This document shows positions 1 to 8,260 of a DNA stretch of 64,000 nt, one piece after another. The stretch is taken from NCBI GenBank assembly GCA_963696875.1, contig CAVOLQ010000001.1:895350-959349 (forward strand). Reading direction: 5' to 3'. The translations under genes and the position numbers were made by a program. Position 1 is the stretch's first letter, and each line of letters starts with the position of its first letter. The DNA is from Albibacterium sp963696875 (GTDB lineage: Bacteria; Bacteroidota; Bacteroidia; Sphingobacteriales; Sphingobacteriaceae). The notes beneath the pieces are model-generated. The model was not told the origin of the DNA and searched no databases. It saw only the letters and a program-made list of their open reading frames with translations.

Positions 1-6
1 TACTGA

Positions 7-20
7 TATTAGGCCTAATA
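7..20. repeat. 14-bp perfect palindrome
   Basis: TATTAGGCCTAATA reads the same on both strands. It lies 160 bp upstream of the first gene and close to the window edge, so it may belong to the previous gene. Function unknown. Confidence 0.3.
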
Positions 21-85
21 ATACATTCCTACACGACAACGTAGACTAATATATCCGGTTAAAATCATTAAAACGCCATATCTAT

Positions 86-103
86 ACCAATAGCGGTATT
101 GGT
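86..103. promoter_or_regulatory. inverted repeat, possible operator
   Basis: ACCAATA and TATTGGT are perfect 7-bp arms around a 4-base centre (gcgg). The repeat sits just upstream of the -33 region of the promoter at 127-134, where a regulator of the following gene could bind. That role is inferred from position only. Confidence 0.3.
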
Positions 104-126
104 TATCCTTTACATTTGATTTTTTA

Positions 127-134
127 TATCTTTG
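127..134 (+). promoter_or_regulatory. -7 promoter box of the oxoamine synthase gene
   Basis: TATCTTTG matches the Bacteroidetes -7 consensus TAnnTTTG exactly. It lies 33 nt before the TTG start at 168 and supports that start. No good -33 TTTG is seen at the usual spacing. Confidence 0.55.
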
Positions 135-167
135 TGAAATTAATTTAATATCATAAAAAACTATACT

Positions 168-1409
168 TTGGATTTATTTGAGAAGATATCAAACAACCTT
201 GGGCCTTTGGGTCAACATCACAAATGGTCTCATGGTTATTTTTCTTTTCCGAAATTAGAGGGAGAAATCGCCCCTCATATGAAATTTAGAGGGAAAGATC
301 ATTTAGTGTGGAGTTTGAACAATTATTTGGGTTTAGCAAATCACCCTGAAGTTAGAGCCGCTGATGCTCAAGCTTCGAAAGATTATGGCTTAGCATATCC
401 TATGGGTGCGCGAATGATGTCAGGAAATTCAAATCACCATGAAAAGCTAGAGCAAGACTTGGCAAAATTTGTTGGGAAGGAAGATGCGTTCCTTTTAAAC
501 TATGGCTACCAGGGAATGGTTTCTATAATTGATGCTTTGGTCGATAGGAATGATGTTATTGTTTATGATGCAGAGTCTCATGCCTGTATATTGGACGGTG
601 TTCGTTTGCACATTGGAAAGCGATTGGTGTATCAACATAACGATATCGATAGCTGCCGCAAGCAGTTGGAACGGGCGAGCCGCTTAACAAAGCAATCTGG
701 GGGTTCTATCCTTCTTATCACTGAAGGCGTTTTCGGAATGTCTGGTGCCCAAGGGAAATTAAAGGAAATTGGATCGCTCAAAGAAGAATTTGGGTTTAGA
801 ATGCTGGTAGATGATGCACATGGCTTTGGAACAATTGGTAAAACTGGTGCAGGTACACATGAGGAGCAGGATTGTCACGATGCGGTGGATATTTATTTTG
901 GGACTTTTGCGAAGTCGATGGCCGGAATTGGCGCTTTCGTTGCATCAAAAGAAGAAATTATTACCTTCTTAAGATATAACATGAGATCTCAAACTTTCGC
1001 AAAGTCATTGCCGATGCCTATGGTTATTGGACTTCAAAAACGTTTGGAACTTTTGCAGAACGACCCAACGCTACGGACTAAACTATGGACCATAGCAAGA
1101 GCCTTGCAACACGGATTGAAGTCACAAGGCTTTGATATCGGAATTACCAATTCGGTTATTACTCCTGTATTCTTATCCGGAGAACTGAGTGAAGCAACTG
1201 CATTGACAATGGATCTTCGGGAAAATTATAGGATATTTTGCTCGATTGTAGTATATCCTGTGATTCCAAAGGGTATGATTGAGCTTAGACTAATACCGAC
1301 GGCAATGCATACAATAGAAGATGTTGAACAAACCTTATCAGCATTTAAAACGATAAGTGAAAAGTTGAAAAATGGATATTATAAGGAGCAAAGTATCGTT
1401 TCTGTTTAA
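168..1409 (+). CDS. alpha-oxoamine synthase family PLP enzyme (acyl-CoA:amino acid C-acyltransferase type)
   Basis: 413-aa fold-type I PLP enzyme of the serine palmitoyltransferase / AONS / 2-amino-3-ketobutyrate ligase group. The VDDAH motif is at about residues 214-218, and the Schiff-base lysine is K249 in GTFAKS. It probably condenses an acyl-CoA with an amino acid in long-chain-base lipid synthesis. It differs clearly from the Sphingobacterium serine palmitoyltransferase sequence I remember, so a paralogue such as a cysteate or other acyltransferase is possible. The start is TTG: no ATG exists between the in-frame upstream stop (141-143) and this codon, and the protein begins MDLFEKI as I expect for the family. 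Substrate is unresolved. Confidence 0.8.
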   Translation: MDLFEKISNNLGPLGQHHKWSHGYFSFPKLEGEIAPHMKFRGKDHLVWSLNNYLGLANHPEVRAADAQASKDYGLAYPMGARMMSGNSNHHEKLEQDLAKFVGKEDAFLLNYGYQGMVSIIDALVDRNDVIVYDAESHACILDGVRLHIGKRLVYQHNDIDSCRKQLERASRLTKQSGGSILLITEGVFGMSGAQGKLKEIGSLKEEFGFRMLVDDAHGFGTIGKTGAGTHEEQDCHDAVDIYFGTFAKSMAGIGAFVASKEEIITFLRYNMRSQTFAKSLPMPMVIGLQKRLELLQNDPTLRTKLWTIARALQHGLKSQGFDIGITNSVITPVFLSGELSEATALTMDLRENYRIFCSIVVYPVIPKGMIELRLIPTAMHTIEDVEQTLSAFKTISEKLKNGYYKEQSIVSV

Positions 1410-1612
1410 TTTTAATAAACGACTTTACTTTTTAAAATAACAATTTTTAAGTGCAAATAGCCATAAATGCATTAAAAGTGCTCGAAAATGAATGAAAACC
1501 AGTTTAAAATACATTTTATCCACTTTTAAATTTTTTTTTTCAAAAAAAGATTCTACTTTTAGATAAACATACATTATTAAATATTTTATAATCTTTAAAA
1601 AATTAATCAATT

Positions 1613-1801
1613 ATGGCAAGCATGCAAAAATTTAATGACCTTAAAAGTCTTCTGGAAGGATTAGAAGGAGATGCAGATAAATTCTTTAACAAAGGAAATA
1701 GTGCTGCAGGTACCCGTGTTAGAAAAGGACTTCAAGATTTGAAGAATTTGTCACAAGATTTACGACTTAAAATCCAGGCAAAGAAAAATGCTGAAAAATA
1801 A
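1613..1801 (+). CDS. histone H1-like protein, Hc1 type
   Basis: 62-aa Lys-rich protein of the small Bacteroidetes Hc1-like histone family. The segment DADKFFNKGNSAAGTRVRKG (residues 21-40) is the recognisable core, followed by a helix and a Lys-rich C terminus. It is expected to bind and compact DNA. It is monocistronic: an AT-rich leader precedes it and a long hairpin follows 9 bases after the stop. Confidence 0.85.
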   Translation: MASMQKFNDLKSLLEGLEGDADKFFNKGNSAAGTRVRKGLQDLKNLSQDLRLKIQAKKNAEK

Positions 1802-1809
1802 GACGTTTT

Positions 1810-1860
1810 ACCTAAACGAGAAAAGCTCCGGTCAATAACCAGAGCTTTTCTCGTTTAGGT
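1810..1860. terminator. long perfect hairpin between convergent genes
   Basis: Two perfectly complementary 19-nt arms (1810-1828 and 1842-1860) flank a short loop that itself contains a GGT/ACC pairing. It lies between the histone-like gene (+) and dapA (-), so it can end transcription from both sides. There is no strong U-tract, and the stem is unusually long. Confidence 0.75.
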
Positions 1861-1950
1861 AATCTTTATGTTTGTTGATTCTGATCATTATTCTCTAATT
1901 GAGAGTAATCAATCGACCCAAATCACTTTCAGACTTAGGGTATCCGAATA

Positions 1951-2841
1951 TCAAAGTTTAAAAGAAAGTATTTTTTCGAGTTCTTCTTTTATTAGATTTC
2001 TTGTGTTTTCGCTTACTGGAGTTAAAGGTAAGCGCAGAGTGTCTTTTCCAAGTCCAATTTCGCTTAATATTGCTTTTATTCCAGCTGGGTTTCCTTCAAT
2101 AAAGCATAATTCAGTGATTTGCAATAAACTATTATGGATTTTTTGTGCCTCATTAAAGTTTTGATCAAAACAGAGTTGAACTAATCGACTAACCTCTTTA
2201 GGAAAAGCATTTCCCACCACCGAGATAATGCCAACAGCACCTAAAGCCATCATTGGTAAAGTAGCTGGATCATCACCTGAGATCAATAGAAAGTCGGAAG
2301 GCTTGTCACGCATAATTTTACTAAACTGACTGAAGGTTCCCGACGCTTCTTTAATACCAATTATATTTTCGAAATCATTTGCTAAACGTAAGGTTGTTTC
2401 GGCAGATTGGTTACTGGCAGTTCTTCCTGGAACATTGTATAGAATGATTGGAAGGGGAGCGTTCTCTGCTATTGCTTTATAATGTTGGTATATCCCTTCG
2501 GGTGTAGGTTTATTGTAATATGGGCTTACCGATAAGATCGCTGCGTAGCCTTCCGTATTAAGGTTATGCATTTCTCGGATAACTTCTTGCGTATTATTAC
2601 CTCCAATTCCTGCTACTAGAGGCACCCTTCCAGCGACTTTTTTAGACGTGAATTCCCACACCTTCTTCTTTTCGTCAAGACTCATTGTGGCTGTTTCACC
2701 TGTTGTTCCTAATGAGACTAAATAATCAATACCACTTTCAATTTGATATTCTATTAGCCTCTCTAAACTTACGTAATCGATGGTTAGATCATCGTTAAAC
2801 GGAGTAATTAATGCTACTCCCGCTCCATTAAAAGAATTCAT
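1951..2841 (-). CDS. dapA: 4-hydroxy-tetrahydrodipicolinate synthase
   Basis: 296-aa TIM-barrel lyase that condenses pyruvate with aspartate semialdehyde, the first committed step of lysine and diaminopimelate synthesis. T46-T47 in LGTTGET, Y135 in LYNVPGR and the Schiff-base lysine K164 in GIKEASG are all present. Length is normal for the family. It lies 52 bp downstream of ligA on the same strand, probably in one transcript, and ends near the convergent hairpin at 1810-1860. Confidence 0.95.
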   Translation of the reverse strand: MNSFNGAGVALITPFNDDLTIDYVSLERLIEYQIESGIDYLVSLGTTGETATMSLDEKKKVWEFTSKKVAGRVPLVAGIGGNNTQEVIREMHNLNTEGYAAILSVSPYYNKPTPEGIYQHYKAIAENAPLPIILYNVPGRTASNQSAETTLRLANDFENIIGIKEASGTFSQFSKIMRDKPSDFLLISGDDPATLPMMALGAVGIISVVGNAFPKEVSRLVQLCFDQNFNEAQKIHNSLLQITELCFIEGNPAGIKAILSEIGLGKDTLRLPLTPVSENTRNLIKEELEKILSFKL

Positions 2842-2893
2842 TTAATTATATTTTGCTTGACGTTATTCAAAGATAAAGAAAAAAGAAGAATTA

Positions 2894-4912
2894 TTATTTC
2901 AAGAGATTTAATAATTCTGTTTCAGAAATAATTGTCGTTCCCAACTTCTTTGCTTTTATTAGCTTTGAAGGACCCATATTATTTCCAGCAACAAGGTAAT
3001 TTAATTTCGCAGAAATGCCACTGATAATTTTTCCACCATTACTCTCTATCAATTGAGTAAGTTCTGCTCTACTCAGGCCTTCAAATACTCCGGAAATAAC
3101 AAAGGTATTTCCTTCCAGTTTTTGACTAATTTGAGTATTTGCTTCTTCTTTTGAAGTAAATTGCAATCCATATTCTTTCAATAGATTAAGTTGATGAATA
3201 TGCTCATCATTTTCGAAATACAGTACAACACTGTCAGCTATGCGCTCGCCAATTTCATAAACGGAACTTATTTCCTCTTTAGTTGCCTTGGACAGAGTAT
3301 CGATATCTTTAAAGTGGTCAACCAACTTCTTTGCGATGGTAGCACCAACGAATCGTATACCTAAACCAAAGAGAACCTTTTCGAAAGGTTTTGACTTAGA
3401 GTTCTCGATACCGTTGATCATATTCTGAATAGATTTTTCTCCAAATCGTTCAATTTTTGATAGTTCCGCCTGCTGGTTTTTGAGTGTATATAGATCCGAA
3501 ATATGCCTTACCAAGCCTTCACGATAAAGAGCCTCTACTGTTTCATTACCCACGCCTACAATATCCATGGCATTTCGACTTGCAAAATGTTGGATCTTGC
3601 CGACAATCTGCGGTGGACAGTATTCATCATTAGGACAATAGAAAACAACTTCACCTTCTTGTCTAACTAAAAGAGATTCACATTCTGGACAATGGCTAGG
3701 ATAAGAAATTGGTAGTGAGTTTTCTTTACGTTTCGAAATATTGACGCCAATTATCTTAGGAATGATTTCTCCACCTTTTTCTACTAAGACCGTATCATGT
3801 TCATGTAGATCTAAGCGTATAATTTCATTGGCATTGTGTAAGCTTGCTCTTTTAACGGTTGTGCCTGCCAAGCTAACGGGTTTTAAATTGGCTACTGGAG
3901 TAACTGCTCCGGTTCTTCCAACTTGATAGCTAACGCTCTCTAATTCCGTTTCTACTTCTTCGGCTTTAAATTTATAGGAGATGGCCCAACGGGGCGACTT
4001 TGCAGTAAAACCCAATTCTTCTTGCTGGGCATAACTGTTAACCTTTATAACTATTCCATCAATTTCAAAACTTAATTGTTGGCGATCTTTATCCCATTTT
4101 GCAATAAATTTTAATACTTCTTCAATGCTTGTACAAAGTATACTGTCATCATTTACATGGAAGCCCCATTGTTTTAGAAGTTTCAAGCTTTCCCAATGTG
4201 TTTTATAGGTTCTACCCATGTTATTAGCATGTAAAGAATATAAAAAACAGTCTAATGGCCGTTTAGCAACCTCTGATGAATCTTGTAGCTTTATTGTACC
4301 CGCAGCAAAGTTTCTTGGGTTTGCGTAAGGTATTTCCTCATTCTTAATTCGTTCTTGATTTAACCGGTGAAATGCAGCGTTATGCATAAAGATTTCCCCT
4401 CTAATTTCAAATTCTTTAGGAAAGCCCTTGCTTTTTAATTGGTGAGGAATACTATGAATGGTTTTGACATTGTTTGTAACTTCATCACCCTGAGTACCAT
4501 CCCCCCGAGTTACGGCTTGAACCAGTTTCCCGTCTTCATAAGTGAGGCTGATTGAAAGTCCATCAAACTTTAATTCACAAACATATTCAACATCTTCCTC
4601 AATTGTTTTTTTTACTCGTTCGTCAAAATCCCTTAACTCTCGTTCGTTATAGGTATTACTCAACGAAAACATTGGCCAAGTATGTTTGACAGTTTTAAAT
4701 TTTTTGGTGATGTCACCCCCTACCTTTTGGGTAGGAGAATCCGGATCCATATATTCTGGATATTGAACTTCTAAGCCTTGCAACCGCTTAAGCTTTTGAT
4801 CAAAATCGAAATCTGAAATTATAGGCTGTGCCAATACATAATAACTGTAATTATGTTCGTTTAACTCATTTCTTAAGTGTTCAATTTCTTCTTTTATCGT
4901 ATCGATAGACAT
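2894..4912 (-). CDS. ligA: NAD-dependent DNA ligase
   Basis: 672 aa, full length for LigA. An N-terminal Ia/adenylation domain carries the AMP-accepting lysine K115 in KFDG. It is followed by the OB fold, a four-cysteine zinc finger (about residues 406-430, starting CPEC), helix-hairpin-helix repeats (about 440-585) and a C-terminal BRCT domain (about 595-672). It seals nicks in replication and repair. A near-consensus box (TAACTTCG) lies a few bases upstream of the ATG. dapA follows at 52 bp. Confidence 0.97.
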   Translation of the reverse strand: MSIDTIKEEIEHLRNELNEHNYSYYVLAQPIISDFDFDQKLKRLQGLEVQYPEYMDPDSPTQKVGGDITKKFKTVKHTWPMFSLSNTYNERELRDFDERVKKTIEEDVEYVCELKFDGLSISLTYEDGKLVQAVTRGDGTQGDEVTNNVKTIHSIPHQLKSKGFPKEFEIRGEIFMHNAAFHRLNQERIKNEEIPYANPRNFAAGTIKLQDSSEVAKRPLDCFLYSLHANNMGRTYKTHWESLKLLKQWGFHVNDDSILCTSIEEVLKFIAKWDKDRQQLSFEIDGIVIKVNSYAQQEELGFTAKSPRWAISYKFKAEEVETELESVSYQVGRTGAVTPVANLKPVSLAGTTVKRASLHNANEIIRLDLHEHDTVLVEKGGEIIPKIIGVNISKRKENSLPISYPSHCPECESLLVRQEGEVVFYCPNDEYCPPQIVGKIQHFASRNAMDIVGVGNETVEALYREGLVRHISDLYTLKNQQAELSKIERFGEKSIQNMINGIENSKSKPFEKVLFGLGIRFVGATIAKKLVDHFKDIDTLSKATKEEISSVYEIGERIADSVVLYFENDEHIHQLNLLKEYGLQFTSKEEANTQISQKLEGNTFVISGVFEGLSRAELTQLIESNGGKIISGISAKLNYLVAGNNMGPSKLIKAKKLGTTIISETELLNLLK

Positions 4913-4945
4913 GTTACGAAGTTACGAACTATTGGTAAATTCTTC

Positions 4946-6136
4946 CTATACTTCCACCACTTTTGGTGCGAAAAGTAAAATTGCGAAACTGATTATAGCG
5001 CAACCAGCCATTACGCCAACCATTGGCAAGGTGCTTCCATTATGAAATACACTGACTAATATAGAAGCTACGGCTCCTATTCCAAGTTGGATACTTCCTA
5101 AAAGTGCGGATGCACTCCCTGCTAAACCAGAAAAAGGATTTAAAGCCAAGGCTGAGGTGTTTGGGAAAACGAAGCCCTGACAAGCAAGGAAGCAGAAAAT
5201 TAGAATGATAATACTGTATAAACCTAGTGTTCCGGTTAGAGAAAGAATTAGTAAAGTTAGCCCAACAATAGCTTGGATCATTAATGCATATTTAGCAATA
5301 TTCTCACTTTTATAGCGTTTAAGCGTCAAGCTATTTAATTGACTTGTTGTTATTAATCCTGCAGCAATGAGTCCGAAAATCCAACCGTATTGTTTCTCAT
5401 TCAATTCAAAAATCTCCATCATCACGTAAGGTGACCCCGAGAGATAAGCATACAAGCCAGAAGAGGCCATCCCGCCAGCAAGGCCAAAAATAATGAATTG
5501 TGGATTGGTAAATACTTTCCAAAAATTCTTGATAATAGGAGAGGGCATTAAAGACATACTTGTATTTGGTTTCTTACTTTCAGGCAAAAGAAAAATAACA
5601 CCAAGCATGATTAAAAACGCCATCATTCCTAGGACAATAAATATATAATGCCAACCCCAATAATCTATTACGTAGCCACCCATTGTTGGCGCTAAGATCG
5701 GAGATACGCCGATAACCAGCATAAGCATGGAGAATATTTTGGCTGTCTCCTCTGGTGGAAAATAGTCACGAACCATAGCTCGAGCGGCTACCATTCCTCC
5801 GCAGCTTCCTAATGCTTGAACAAACCGTAAAAGAATAAGAGTATCTGCAGACTGGGTTATCGCGCAACCAATTGAAGCGGCTATATAAATAAGAAGTCCG
5901 ACGATTAGGGGCTTCTTCCTTCCAAAGCGGTCTAGAAGAGGCCCATAAATCATTTGTCCAGAAGCGATTCCGACAAAAAAGCTGGTTAATGACAGTTGAA
6001 TGTGTTCTATGGATGTACCTAGGTCCAATGAAATGGACTGGAATGCAGGAAGATACATATCGATAGAGAAAGGGCCAATAGCTGATAAAAGCCCTAACAT
6101 AAAAATTATAAGAGGTTTTTTTGGTTGTTGTACCAT
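4946..6136 (-). CDS. Bcr/CflA family multidrug efflux MFS transporter
   Basis: 396-aa major facilitator with about 12 membrane segments. The N-terminal FSIDMYLPAF signature and the loop 2-3 motif GPLLDRFGRKKP are typical of the Bcr/CflA drug:proton antiporters, as are the charged RAMVRDYF segment and PESKK at the central loop. It probably exports drugs or metabolites from the inner membrane. The promoter box is 7 nt from the ATG. Confidence 0.9.
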   Translation of the reverse strand: MVQQPKKPLIIFMLGLLSAIGPFSIDMYLPAFQSISLDLGTSIEHIQLSLTSFFVGIASGQMIYGPLLDRFGRKKPLIVGLLIYIAASIGCAITQSADTLILLRFVQALGSCGGMVAARAMVRDYFPPEETAKIFSMLMLVIGVSPILAPTMGGYVIDYWGWHYIFIVLGMMAFLIMLGVIFLLPESKKPNTSMSLMPSPIIKNFWKVFTNPQFIIFGLAGGMASSGLYAYLSGSPYVMMEIFELNEKQYGWIFGLIAAGLITTSQLNSLTLKRYKSENIAKYALMIQAIVGLTLLILSLTGTLGLYSIIILIFCFLACQGFVFPNTSALALNPFSGLAGSASALLGSIQLGIGAVASILVSVFHNGSTLPMVGVMAGCAIISFAILLFAPKVVEV

Positions 6137-6143
6137 TGAGATA

Positions 6144-6151
6144 CAAAAGTA
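6144..6151 (-). promoter_or_regulatory. -7 promoter box of the Bcr/CflA gene
   Basis: Minus-strand TACTTTTG fits TAnnTTTG exactly and ends 7 nt before the ATG at 6136. This predicts a leaderless or nearly leaderless mRNA. Confidence 0.5.
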
Positions 6152-6166
6152 GCCATTTTTAGCCCC

Positions 6167-7588
6167 CTAATCCCATTCGTCTGCATTTTTTATACCTAAT
6201 TTCTTTGCACTGAAAACAGGGTCTTTTCCTTCTTTTCGTTGTTCTTGATAATCTTTAAAGCATTTCAATGCAGGCTTTCTAAGGAGAATTATGGCGATGA
6301 GGTTTATCCAAGCCATTAACCCAACTCCAATATCACCCAATGCCCAAGCCATCTCGGCCGTTTTTATAGAACCGTAGAAAGTAGCTCCTAATATTAGAAA
6401 TCGAAGGCCCCACAAAAGGTATTTTTTTCCTTCTTTTTTATTTAAGTAGCTTAAGTTGGTCTCAGCAATATAATAATAGGCCATGAGCGTTGTAAAGGCA
6501 AAAAACAACAAAGAGATAGCTACAAAACCGCTGCCTATAGAAGGGAAATGTGTGCTAATCGCTAGTTGTGTATATTCAGGGCCAATCAATGCACCCGGTA
6601 CATTTTCTACAATATAGCCACCTTCTGGGTTGAGTACATTATATTGATTGGTAAATAATATCATAAGTGCCGTAGCAGTACAAATGAACAAGGTATCCAC
6701 ATAAACGGAAAATGCTTGAACCAATCCTTGTTTGGCTGGGTGACTGACTTCTGCCGCGGCCGCTGCGTGAGGGGCGGTTCCCTGGCCAGCTTCATTTGAA
6801 TAAATTCCCCTCTTTATGCCCCATGCGATGGCCATTCCAAAAACTCCACCAAAAATAGGCTCAAGTGAAAATGCAGATTTGAAAATTAAAGCAAAAATAG
6901 CCGGAACTTCAGCGATGTTGATAACGATGATAATAACTGCCATTAAAATATAGGCTGCGGCCATAAAAGGAACTACTATTTCAGCAACTTTTCCTATTCT
7001 CTTAACTCCGCCAAAGATAATTAAACCTAATAGTACGGTGATAATGGCTCCTGTGATTTCAACAGGGATATCGAATGCGTTCTTTACACTTACAGCAATG
7101 CTATTGCTTTGTACACCAGGTAAAAATAGCGCGGTGCTTAATAAAGTGGCTACAGCAAATAAGATAGCATACCATTTGATTCCTAAGCCTTTTTCTATAT
7201 AAAAAGCTGGTCCACCTCGATATTGCCCATCCTTGGTAGTTTTATAAATCTGCCCTAAAGTAGCTTCAATAAATGCTGAGGATGCGCCTAGAAAGGCGAT
7301 GGTCCACATCCAAAAAACTGCACCAGGTCCACCCATCGCGATGGCGGTTGCTACACCTGCAATATTCCCTGTACCGACCCGACCTGACACTGCAATGGAA
7401 AAAGCTTGAAATGAAGAAACACCTTTTTGAGAAGAATCTCCATCGAAGAGTAAATGAACCATTTCCTTAATGTAGCGTACTTGTAGGAAACGGGTAGCCA
7501 CAGAAAAATAAATTCCTACGCCAGCACAAAGTACAATTAACGCATTGCTCCAAATTATTTCATTAGCGAGAGTGACAATTTTTTCCAT
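6167..7588 (-). CDS. sodium:alanine/glycine symporter, AGCS family
   Basis: 473-aa polytopic membrane protein. The family signature GTGNIAGVATAIAMGGPGA is near residue 73, with conserved GAVFWMW following and the later signature GIKRGIYSNEAGQGTAPH. It should take up alanine or glycine with sodium. A short charged C-terminal tail follows the last membrane segment. It lies 30 bp upstream of the Bcr/CflA gene on the same strand, but that gene has its own promoter box. Confidence 0.93.
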   Translation of the reverse strand: MEKIVTLANEIIWSNALIVLCAGVGIYFSVATRFLQVRYIKEMVHLLFDGDSSQKGVSSFQAFSIAVSGRVGTGNIAGVATAIAMGGPGAVFWMWTIAFLGASSAFIEATLGQIYKTTKDGQYRGGPAFYIEKGLGIKWYAILFAVATLLSTALFLPGVQSNSIAVSVKNAFDIPVEITGAIITVLLGLIIFGGVKRIGKVAEIVVPFMAAAYILMAVIIIVINIAEVPAIFALIFKSAFSLEPIFGGVFGMAIAWGIKRGIYSNEAGQGTAPHAAAAAEVSHPAKQGLVQAFSVYVDTLFICTATALMILFTNQYNVLNPEGGYIVENVPGALIGPEYTQLAISTHFPSIGSGFVAISLLFFAFTTLMAYYYIAETNLSYLNKKEGKKYLLWGLRFLILGATFYGSIKTAEMAWALGDIGVGLMAWINLIAIILLRKPALKCFKDYQEQRKEGKDPVFSAKKLGIKNADEWD

Positions 7589-7981
7589 ATTTATTTTTTA
7601 TAGCAAGAATTAAAAGTGGATTTTCTTTTTAGTTGAATATAAAGAAAGTAAAAATTGATCGGAAACAACAATTATTTCAAAAAATTGTTAGAAAGCAGAA
7701 AATTTCCTTTCGTCTCGATAGTTTTTTTCGAAAGAGAGGCACCTGGGTTTGGTCGTGGTATACAGTGACGTACAGTGTCCGTGGTGATTCGTATTGAGTC
7801 CGTAATTACATATAAAAAACTCAATACGGAGAAGGATATCCACCCCGTCTTTAGAAATAGGAAGTGAGGTTAAGCCTCATAAAGAAACATAAAAAAAGTC
7901 TGACCATTTATGATGCAGACTTTTCTGAATTAATTTTATCAATTTGCCTTAACGTATGTTTTATACGCTTAAGTGATTTGA
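7589..7981. other. gene-poor interval with inverted and direct repeats
   Basis: No convincing gene lies here. It holds a perfect 10-bp inverted repeat (CGTATTGAGT at 7790-7799, ACTCAATACG at 7819-7828) and two direct copies of TACAGTG exactly 10 bp apart (7761 and 7771). A minus-strand GTG-start frame of about 50 codons around 7690-7845 lacks any recognisable motif and was not called. The repeats might be regulator sites for the symporter gene starting at 7588. Confidence 0.5.
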
Positions 7982-8158
7982 TTATTTGTTTATCCAAGAA
8001 ACGAATAATCCTTCCTCAAGGTTTTGTTTTTCTTCTTTTAAATTAGTTTTTGATTCATCTGTTGCTGAATGACCTTCTACTGTGATTTTTAAAGTTCTAG
8101 CTAGTTCTGCGATTAATCCTAAATGCTTTTCTTGAACGTTCTTAAGTAATAGCTCCAT
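7982..8158 (-). CDS. small conserved-looking 58-aa protein, antitoxin-like
   Basis: ATG at 8158 to TAA at 7982 gives 58 residues starting MELLLKNVQEKHLGLIAELA. A hydrophobic/charged alternating N terminus leads to an acidic, Lys/Glu-rich C terminus with no cysteine or signal peptide. A consensus -7 box (TAATTTTG) lies 29 nt upstream, which argues for a real gene. The layout resembles small antitoxin or DUF2683-like proteins, but no toxin gene is adjacent. An overlapping frame starting within its last codons would add about 28 residues, so a frameshift of a longer protein cannot be excluded. Function unknown. Confidence 0.6.
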   Translation of the reverse strand: MELLLKNVQEKHLGLIAELARTLKITVEGHSATDESKTNLKEEKQNLEEGLFVSWINK

Positions 8159-8187
8159 AATACACTGTTTTTGTTTTTTTAATTATA

Positions 8188-8195
8188 CAAAATTA
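8188..8195 (-). promoter_or_regulatory. -7 promoter box of the 58-aa gene
   Basis: Minus-strand TAATTTTG fits TAnnTTTG and lies 29 nt before the ATG at 8158. Confidence 0.45.
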
Positions 8196-8260
8196 CAAAT
8201 AAAATTAGAAGAATTGTAATTATCGAGTTGTTTCTATGTATTTAACTACTTTATTATCTT

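Noticed and set aside
1425..1610. 61-codon minus-strand frame upstream of the histone-like gene
   Set aside because: AT-rich leader DNA giving Lys/Phe/Tyr low-complexity translation; no motif and it covers the region expected to hold the histone promoter.
1868..2164. 98-codon plus-strand frame
   Set aside because: It is the complement of the dapA 3' end, which is a clear conserved gene.
5766..6146. 126-codon frame over the Bcr/CflA gene
   Set aside because: Alternative frame of the transporter; amino-acid composition is unlike a real protein.
7864..8046. 60-codon plus-strand frame
   Set aside because: Antisense to the better-supported 58-aa gene, with no start context and no motif.
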